NCBI GenBank assembly: GCA_037143735.1
Contig: JBAWYD010000071.1
Span: 1 to 12,355, forward strand
DNA from: JAPLJQ01 sp037143735
GTDB lineage: Bacteria > Desulfobacterota > Syntrophia > Syntrophales > UBA2185
Direction of reading: 5' to 3'
DNA: 12,355 nucleotides
Below the pieces are notes generated by a model, which ran no database searches, had not been told where the DNA came from, and saw nothing but the letters and a program-made list of their open reading frames with translations. Each line of letters opens with the position of its first letter. Position 1 is the stretch's first letter. Made by a program: the position numbers and the translations under genes. Shown here piece after piece: positions 7,676-12,355 of the stretch.

Positions 7676-9695
7676 TCTCCTTTACTTGTTGTACAAAAGC
7701 AGACAAACCTTCTTGTGTGTCAATTGTTTCATGCGCGGTAAAGATCTGCGAACGAATAAACCGTGGCCGATTTTTTACTTCCTCGAGTACTTTCCCCAAA
7801 TAATCTCCAAGGATGCTTAATGAGAACAGTTGCATTCCTCCCAGCCCAAGTACGATCAAAATTACAGTCGTAATTCCCTGTGCACCTAAAGGAGGATTGA
7901 AGCAATAGTGGATCAAATAGAATGCGGCCAGACCAATACTGAGCAAAAACAAGACGAGACCTAATTTCTGGATATACTCAAGCGGCTTTACACTAAAGGA
8001 GAAAATGGCCTTCTTGGTCCACCAAATGTTTTTCATCATGTTGTTTGTGGTTGCGCCAAACATCCGCGCTGGACGTACATACGGTACACCTGTTTGCCGA
8101 AATCCGACCCAAGCGCGAAGTCCGCGCAGAAAAACATCTTTTTCAGGAAAACGAATGAGATGTTCAATGACCTTACGATCTATGAGCGAAAAATCGCCGG
8201 CATCGACGGGGATAGCGAAATCGGATAGAGATCGGAATAACCGATAGAAGAGCTTATAGGCGATCTGCATATACCAGGCCGCTTCACGCTTTGTGCGAAT
8301 ACCATAAACAATCTCATGCCCCTCATTCCACTTTGCGATAAACCCAGGAATGATTTCAGGGGGATCCTGAAGGTCGCCATCTAACAACACAACAGCATCA
8401 CCCGTTGAAATTTCCATGCCACTCAGGAAAGCCGATTGTGAACCAAAGTTCCTCGAATGCGAGATGCCGATGACATGGGGATCTGTTTCGCAGAGCCCAC
8501 GGATGACCATCTCGTCTTCGGTCGGGGAGTGATCGTTGACAAAGATAATCTCATAGCCTACTCCCTGTTCCTGAAACATCTTCGTCAGGCGGGCATGCAT
8601 AATCGGTATGGCCTGATGATCCCGATAGCAGGCGATAATGGCAGACACTTTCTTAGTGGATTCAGGGACTGCGCCAAATGTGATTGCGTCTTTTGCTGCA
8701 TCCTCCCATTGTGCGCAGAGGCGGAGACCATCAGCAAAGGAGACGCTTGGCTCCCACGACATCTTTTCTTTTGCACGCGTATTGTTCCCATACCAATTCG
8801 CAAGATCCCACCGCCGATTGGGCATGTTTCCAAACATCGGCATGTCGGGAATCTGGAACAGGGTTTTCGCTGTCAATGCAACATCCGCAAGAGTTGTCTT
8901 CTTGCCTGTTGCAATGTTGATCGAGAGACCAGGCTCTTTTTGGCAAATCGTTAATGCGGCTTTGATAAACGCCCGTATGCAATCATCAATATAGACAAAA
9001 TCACGAGAGATGTGTGGATTCACCAATGGCGGATAATCACCTTTCATGCCTGCTGAAACAATCCGGGGAATCAGTCGGTCGCGTTCTTCCCATGGGCCAT
9101 AGACGGAGTAGAGTCTCAGATTTACGCAGGGCAATCCTTTGATCTGCCCAAAGAACGATATGAGAAGCGAGGTTGCTCCTTTTGATACAGCATAGTCGCT
9201 ATTAGGGCATAACGCCGAATCTTCCGAAGGAGCCTCGCAGTTCAGTCCATATTCGGATGATGTCCCTGCTTGGACAAAGGCTTGGCACCCCTTCTCGAAT
9301 AGCGTCTGCATGAGGTTAAACGTGCCGATGTAGTTGACTTGGTGGATGCGGTAGCCATCATGTTGGCGTTCATAGGCACCATGCGCAGAAAGATTAAAAA
9401 CCGTCCGCGGCTTGAGTTTCTCAATACAGTCTCTGACGTCTTGAGGGGAGGTGATGTCAAGCGAGATGAAGTGCTCCCTCTTATCCTCTGTGATCCAGTG
9501 CAGAAGCCTCCAGTTTCGGTCAATCTGCGGGGATGCGCCATAAACGTCGTTTCGAACAAGGGCAAGTGCAAAAAAGAGATTGGAACCAATAAATCCAGAA
9601 GCACCAACGATCAATATGGGGCCTTGCAACTTAAGGATCTCGGACTTGTCCTGTTCCGTCAGTGTATTTATGAACAATGTTTTTTTGTCAGGCAT
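7653..9695 (-). CDS. Fused NAD-dependent sugar epimerase/dehydratase and GtrB/DPM1-like polyprenyl-phosphate glycosyltransferase (680 aa)
   Basis: Two enzymes in one unbroken frame. Residues ~25-335 form an extended SDR enzyme acting on a nucleotide sugar: the GASGFIG nucleotide-binding loop (31-37), S146/S147 with the catalytic pair Y168...K172 (YAVSK), then RLYSVYGP and RDFVYIDD (231-238). Residues ~348-565 form a GT2 domain: VNDHSP (386-391), SRNFG (414-418) and the metal/donor motif DGDLQDPPE (439-447). Two hydrophobic helices follow (~575-596 and ~606-630). The ending GDYLGKVLEEVKNRP is typical of GtrB/ArnC-like enzymes that load a sugar on undecaprenyl phosphate. The linker is only about 15 residues. 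Its start overlaps the transketolase C-half gene by 8 bases. The reaction order (make the NDP-sugar, then load it on the lipid) is inferred; the exact SDR chemistry is not readable. Confidence 0.85.
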   Translation of the reverse strand: MPDKKTLFINTLTEQDKSEILKLQGPILIVGASGFIGSNLFFALALVRNDVYGASPQIDRNWRLLHWITEDKREHFISLDITSPQDVRDCIEKLKPRTVFNLSAHGAYERQHDGYRIHQVNYIGTFNLMQTLFEKGCQAFVQAGTSSEYGLNCEAPSEDSALCPNSDYAVSKGATSLLISFFGQIKGLPCVNLRLYSVYGPWEERDRLIPRIVSAGMKGDYPPLVNPHISRDFVYIDDCIRAFIKAALTICQKEPGLSINIATGKKTTLADVALTAKTLFQIPDMPMFGNMPNRRWDLANWYGNNTRAKEKMSWEPSVSFADGLRLCAQWEDAAKDAITFGAVPESTKKVSAIIACYRDHQAIPIMHARLTKMFQEQGVGYEIIFVNDHSPTEDEMVIRGLCETDPHVIGISHSRNFGSQSAFLSGMEISTGDAVVLLDGDLQDPPEIIPGFIAKWNEGHEIVYGIRTKREAAWYMQIAYKLFYRLFRSLSDFAIPVDAGDFSLIDRKVIEHLIRFPEKDVFLRGLRAWVGFRQTGVPYVRPARMFGATTNNMMKNIWWTKKAIFSFSVKPLEYIQKLGLVLFLLSIGLAAFYLIHYCFNPPLGAQGITTVILIVLGLGGMQLFSLSILGDYLGKVLEEVKNRPRFIRSQIFTAHETIDTQEGLSAFVQQVKENVRGKYR

Positions 9696-10593
9696 GAAAT
9701 AAGTCCTGGATACTCTTTTGTAAGGTTGCTGTGTCTAGTCCACATAGTTGCTGGTGGTAGGATTGGCTTCCATATCTGCCGTTTGGATAGCCCGTTGCAT
9801 AACGGTGGATAACCTTTGCTGCCATGCCTTGCTCGATCATCCAGATAGCAAGAGCCTCACCTAAGCCGCCCCGCCTAACATGCTCTTCTACAATGAGCAG
9901 ATGGCCTGTTCTCTTTATACTTTCACCAATGGGGAACCACTCCGTCACGGGGAGTTCAGACACCGCAAAGATATCTGCCGTGATCGTTGTTAGAGCGCTC
10001 GCGTCAACAGCGTTCAAGAGCACAGGGCCACAGCCAACGATAGTCAGCGAGGTGCCAGCCCTGAGTTGGCGGACAGGAGCATACGGTTGCGACAGGGAAA
10101 GATTTTGTCGGGAATTGCCGTAGCCCAAGCGCAAATATGCAGGCCCCGTGCGTTCCACCATGGCGGCACATACTGTAGGAACATCCTCGTTGCAGAAGGG
10201 GATGTAACACCGCATGTTCTGCAACGCGCTGAGAGCTGCTAAATCCTCTATGGCGTGATGGGTGGCACCCATGATCCCATAACCGTATCCCCCGCCATTG
10301 CCAATGAGTTTCACATCTAGGTTGTGAAGGCACACATCCAGACGAATTTGCTCGAATGGACGGAAAACCAAGAAAGGCGCAATACTATAACAGAAGGGAC
10401 TCAATCCTTGTTGGGCAAACCCCGCTGCGACAGAAATCATATTTTGTTCAGAGACGCCCACATTGATGAAACGGTTGTTCATCGCCTCTCGGACAGACTC
10501 AAGAGCCAAGTAACCGAGGTCGCCGGCGAGAAATATGCTGCACGTATGCGTGTTGCCGTACACGGCCATCCATGCCGCGAATTCCTTACGCAT
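9688..10593 (-). CDS. Transketolase-like C-terminal half (301 aa)
   Basis: Pyrimidine-binding plus C-terminal domains of a split thiamine-diphosphate transketolase. The conserved glutamate that activates the cofactor's aminopyrimidine is in GVSEQNM (E49). PFLVFRPFEQIR follows (73-84), then THHAIED (111-117), and a C-terminal domain with VEEHVRRGGLGEA, which is like the family's 'vEeH...GGlG' motif. The start at ATG 10593 has GGAGGG 5 bases upstream; a GTG at 10611 in the same frame lies upstream of that site and is less likely. ATGCGTAA overlaps the stop of the N-half, so the two subunits are probably made in equal amounts. With its partner it should move a two-carbon glycolaldehyde unit. Its place among sugar-modifying genes suggests a specialised sugar donor or acceptor rather than the pentose phosphate cycle, which is inference. 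Confidence 0.85.
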   Translation of the reverse strand: MRKEFAAWMAVYGNTHTCSIFLAGDLGYLALESVREAMNNRFINVGVSEQNMISVAAGFAQQGLSPFCYSIAPFLVFRPFEQIRLDVCLHNLDVKLIGNGGGYGYGIMGATHHAIEDLAALSALQNMRCYIPFCNEDVPTVCAAMVERTGPAYLRLGYGNSRQNLSLSQPYAPVRQLRAGTSLTIVGCGPVLLNAVDASALTTITADIFAVSELPVTEWFPIGESIKRTGHLLIVEEHVRRGGLGEALAIWMIEQGMAAKVIHRYATGYPNGRYGSQSYHQQLCGLDTATLQKSIQDLFHA

Positions 10594-11428
10594 GGCAACC
10601 CTCCGTTTCACGGATTGCTTGCTGATATTGCGTTTCGTTCATGGGAAGGTAATGCCATTCCATACGATCTTCCATATAGGAGACGCCGTGGCCTTTTGTT
10701 GTGCGAGCAATAATGCATCTGGGCTTATTGCAATCAGCATGCTCAAGCGCTTGGTAGGCACCCTTCAAGGACAGAAACGAATTTCCATCTAGTGCCGATG
10801 CAACTGCGAAACCAAATGATTCCCATTTGCTAGCTAAGGGTTCAAGGTCACAAATGTCCTTTGTCAAACCGAACCCCTGCAAGCCGTTGGCGTCTACAAC
10901 GACTGTTAGCCTTGACAATCCGTGGTGCGCAGCGAACAAGGCTGCCTCCCAGGTAGAACCTTCGTTGCAGTCGCCGTCGGAAAGTATGCAATAGGCCTGG
11001 AATTGTCGGTTTGTGAATCGTTGCGAAAGCACCATGCCCGATGCCAAAGACAATCCGTGACCAAGGCTTCCTGTTCCAAAAGGTATGGATGGTATCTCTC
11101 CGTTACAGGGGGGGTGTGCACCAAGACGTGTGCCATCAGCATAAAAGGTCTGTAATTCTTGTTCGTCTAAGCGCCCTGATTTTGACAAAACAGTATACAA
11201 TCCTGCCGCAGCGTGCCCTTTTGACAGAATGAGATAATCTTCTTGATTCATTCGGTTAAAGCATAAATCGACCATAATTTCTAAGCAACTGAGGGAAGTG
11301 CCGATGTGTCCTGCGTGAGCACGATGATAAAGATTCAGCATGGTTATCGCGCATTCTTTACGAATTCTCTGAAGAGCCTGAATTTCTTTGCCTGTGCTCG
11401 ATGTGTTCATGTTGTTTCGTTCTAACAT
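10586..11428 (-). CDS. Transketolase-like N-terminal half (280 aa)
   Basis: Thiamine-diphosphate-binding half of a split transketolase. Visible motifs are H38-A-G-H41-I-G43 with SLS (45-47), SKGH (69-72), GSLGHG (120-125), and the diphosphate/Mg motif DGDCNEG (151-157), whose closing asparagine is N181 in DANGLQ. The length is usual for the N-subunit of split transketolases, and the C-half follows with an 8-base overlap. The ATG at 11428 is the farthest upstream; another ATG at codon 7 (11410) is equally possible because neither has a clear ribosome binding site. It is the first gene of the operon. An AT-rich dyad (11486-11503) lies 57 bases upstream. Confidence 0.85.
   Translation of the reverse strand: MLERNNMNTSSTGKEIQALQRIRKECAITMLNLYHRAHAGHIGTSLSCLEIMVDLCFNRMNQEDYLILSKGHAAAGLYTVLSKSGRLDEQELQTFYADGTRLGAHPPCNGEIPSIPFGTGSLGHGLSLASGMVLSQRFTNRQFQAYCILSDGDCNEGSTWEAALFAAHHGLSRLTVVVDANGLQGFGLTKDICDLEPLASKWESFGFAVASALDGNSFLSLKGAYQALEHADCNKPRCIIARTTKGHGVSYMEDRMEWHYLPMNETQYQQAIRETEGCHA
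10599..10604 (-). promoter_or_regulatory. Ribosome binding site GGAGGG deciding the start at 10593
   Basis: Five bases before ATG 10593 on the minus strand, inside the 3' end of the N-half gene. It favours this ATG over the GTG at 10611. Confidence 0.7.
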
Positions 11429-11759
11429 AAAATGAACAAGCGCCCTGTGTGTTTAAAAACCGGAAAAAGTTCTCCTTGATTTGCCTTAAAATTAACATTT
11501 TAACTGCACGTTGTCGAGCTTACGCCCGGCGTTCTGCCTTGGCCGAACGGCAGGTCCGTGACCCACCGGAAGTCGTGAAAAGGCGCAGCGGCCCCCACGC
11601 CGTGACGGAGTCTGGCGCGGTTCGGGGATTGGTGCGGCAAGAGTTCGAGAACCTCGTGACCAGAGCGATGGCTGGCGGCCCTCCTTTACGCTGCACAGGC
11701 TGCCCTCCATGAACGGCCCGATCCCTCATGCCCACGACCCGCTTCCCGGGCGGAAGAAA
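11429..11759. other. 331-base gap: operon leader plus unexplained GC-rich island
   Basis: Two parts differ sharply. 11429-11510 is AT-rich and faces the transketolase operon, so a promoter is expected there, but I find no convincing -35/-10 pair. From about 11511 to 11759 the sequence is GC-rich (about 73% at 11581-11640 by hand count). Three overlapping open frames of 71-87 codons occur here on the two strands; none has recognisable motifs, and open frames are frequent by chance at this composition. I see no tRNA, rRNA or complete insertion sequence. GC-rich inverted repeats of 4-5 pairs exist (for example around 11531-11550), without a T-run to suggest a terminator. Confidence 0.5.
11486..11503. 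promoter_or_regulatory. AT-rich dyad TTAAAATTAACATTTTAA, possible operator
   Basis: TTAAAAT and ATTTTAA are exact reverse complements around the 4-base centre TAAC. The dyad lies 57 bases upstream of the start of the transketolase N-half, the first gene of the six-gene operon, a position where a regulator could bind. On the minus strand it contains TAAAAT, a 5-of-6 match to a -10 box, but without a matching -35. It could also be a chance feature of an AT-rich leader. Confidence 0.35.
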
Positions 11760-12278
11760 TCATGCCTCAAAGTGGTGCACTTCCCGATGGCCGATTGGTG
11801 CCCTATCCAATGGTCGGGTACATACCGAAGGCTTAACTTGGTTTTGGGATGAAAACGCTTGTTCGTCCGGCTCCTGTTTCGCGAAAGAAAAGTTCCGGTG
11901 TGCAAAATAACTCACAAGGGTGGTTATCAATATGCACACGCAATTAGCGGCGGTAGGCGGCATGCCCAGCCGGTCGACCAGCACGAACATCAAGGCGGCT
12001 CCGGCGAGCAGGATGCCCCCATAGACGGCATAGCAGCGGAAATACTCGCGCAGAATGTTGCCCCGCGTCTTGAAAACAAACAGCTTGTAGCAGACGTATG
12101 CGTTGGTGACGGCCAGGATATTGGAGGGAACGAGCAACACAAGATAGTGGGCGTGCTCCCCCAACCACCGATAAAGGCCGGCATAAACGGCCATGCCGAA
12201 CACCGTGTTCCAGCCGCCGACAAGGAGATAGCGGACAAACTGCTGGTTGCGCCCCGACATCAAATTATTGAGCACCAC
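11760..12278 (-). CDS. GtrA-family membrane protein, putative polyprenyl-phosphate-sugar flippase (172 aa)
   Basis: Four hydrophobic helices (residues ~15-35, 45-67, 82-101, 108-127). The family's hallmarks are all present: FVRYLLVGGWNT at the first helix, YKLFVF (64-69) after the second, and HRNFSF (127-132) after the last. GtrA/GtcA proteins help carry an undecaprenyl-linked sugar across the inner membrane. Most end shortly after the second motif; here a hydrophilic tail of about 40 residues (133-172) with no visible domain runs on to the TGA. The start is a GTG at 12278; AAAGG lies 13 bases upstream, which is loose, and an ATG at codon 7 (12260) lacks any site. It lies upstream of the operon on the same strand but is separated by 331 bases. 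Confidence 0.8.
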   Translation of the reverse strand: MVLNNLMSGRNQQFVRYLLVGGWNTVFGMAVYAGLYRWLGEHAHYLVLLVPSNILAVTNAYVCYKLFVFKTRGNILREYFRCYAVYGGILLAGAALMFVLVDRLGMPPTAANCVCILITTLVSYFAHRNFSFAKQEPDEQAFSSQNQVKPSVCTRPLDRAPIGHREVHHFEA

Positions 12279-12320
12279 TTGGATATCGACACCTTTCTCG
12301 TCCTATAACTTCAGGTTTTT

Positions 12321-12350
12321 ACCACGAAACTTCATGAAACTTCACGAAAT
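12321..12350. repeat. Three 10-base CACGAAA-type tandem repeats
   Basis: ACCACGAAAC, TTCATGAAAC and TTCACGAAAT stand in line with a 10-base period, and the middle contains the palindrome TTCATGAA. Short arrays of this CACGAAA kind are found between genes in many environmental bacteria. The array may continue beyond the window edge. It lies upstream of the GtrA-family gene and is too short and irregular for CRISPR. Confidence 0.5.
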
Positions 12351-12355
12351 CAGTT

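Noticed and set aside
8457..8994. Plus-strand open frames antisense to the epimerase-glycosyltransferase gene
   Set aside because: The minus-strand frame carries unmistakable SDR and GT2 motifs; the opposite frames show none.
10594..10611. GTG start for the transketolase C-half
   Set aside because: It lies upstream of the strong GGAGGG site, which serves the ATG at 10593.
11471..11478. AAGGAGA on the minus strand upstream of the operon
   Set aside because: It looks like a ribosome binding site, but no start codon follows at a usable distance.
11449..11735. Open frames of 71-87 codons on both strands in the GC-rich gap
   Set aside because: They overlap one another, have no recognisable motifs or ribosome binding sites, and are expected by chance at such high GC.
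12321..12350. CRISPR array
   Set aside because: The repeats are 10 bases with no spacers, and no cas gene is present.

Overview
The window is a cell-envelope glycosylation locus from a bacterium that I cannot name. The machinery (polyprenyl-phosphate sugar transferase, GtrA-type flippase, GT-C membrane glycosyltransferases) and ordinary Shine-Dalgarno sites are bacterial. The short CACGAAA-type repeats at the right end are of a kind seen between genes in many environmental Gram-negatives, including the PVC group, but that placement is only a weak guess. Base composition is uneven by hand count of single 60-base lines: about 32% GC at 6421-6480, about 55-58% in parts of the right half, and about 73% at 11581-11640. 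This suggests a locus assembled from pieces of different origin.

Left part (1-4582, plus strand): a GT-C-like membrane glycosyltransferase (159-1790) is followed 104 bases later by a large YfhO-like membrane protein (1895-4582). The same 11-mer, CTAAGAAAGGT, lies just upstream of both starts. Right part (11428 down to 4533, minus strand): six tightly packed genes, almost certainly one operon. In order they are transketolase N-half, transketolase C-half, a fused sugar epimerase plus GtrB/DPM1-like glycosyltransferase, a SAM methyltransferase, a second GT-C-like glycosyltransferase paralogous to the one at 159-1790, and a second SAM methyltransferase. The operon and the left-hand genes converge and overlap tail to tail by 50 bases (4533-4582). 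Far right (12278-11760, minus): a GtrA-like four-helix protein, separated from the operon by 331 bases that hold an 18-base AT-rich dyad and a GC-rich island I cannot explain.

Taken together, the genes match a three-component transmembrane glycosylation system, as in CsbB/GtcA/YfhO of Bacillus or GtrA/GtrB/Gtr of O-antigen-modifying phages. A GT2 enzyme loads a sugar on undecaprenyl phosphate in the cytoplasm, a GtrA-type protein flips it, and a GT-C enzyme transfers it outside. Here the set is expanded by a dedicated split transketolase, an epimerase fused to the GT2 enzyme, and two methyltransferases. That points to a locally made, possibly carbon-chain-altered and methylated sugar. The assembly of these parts into one pathway is my inference; the individual families are well supported by motifs.
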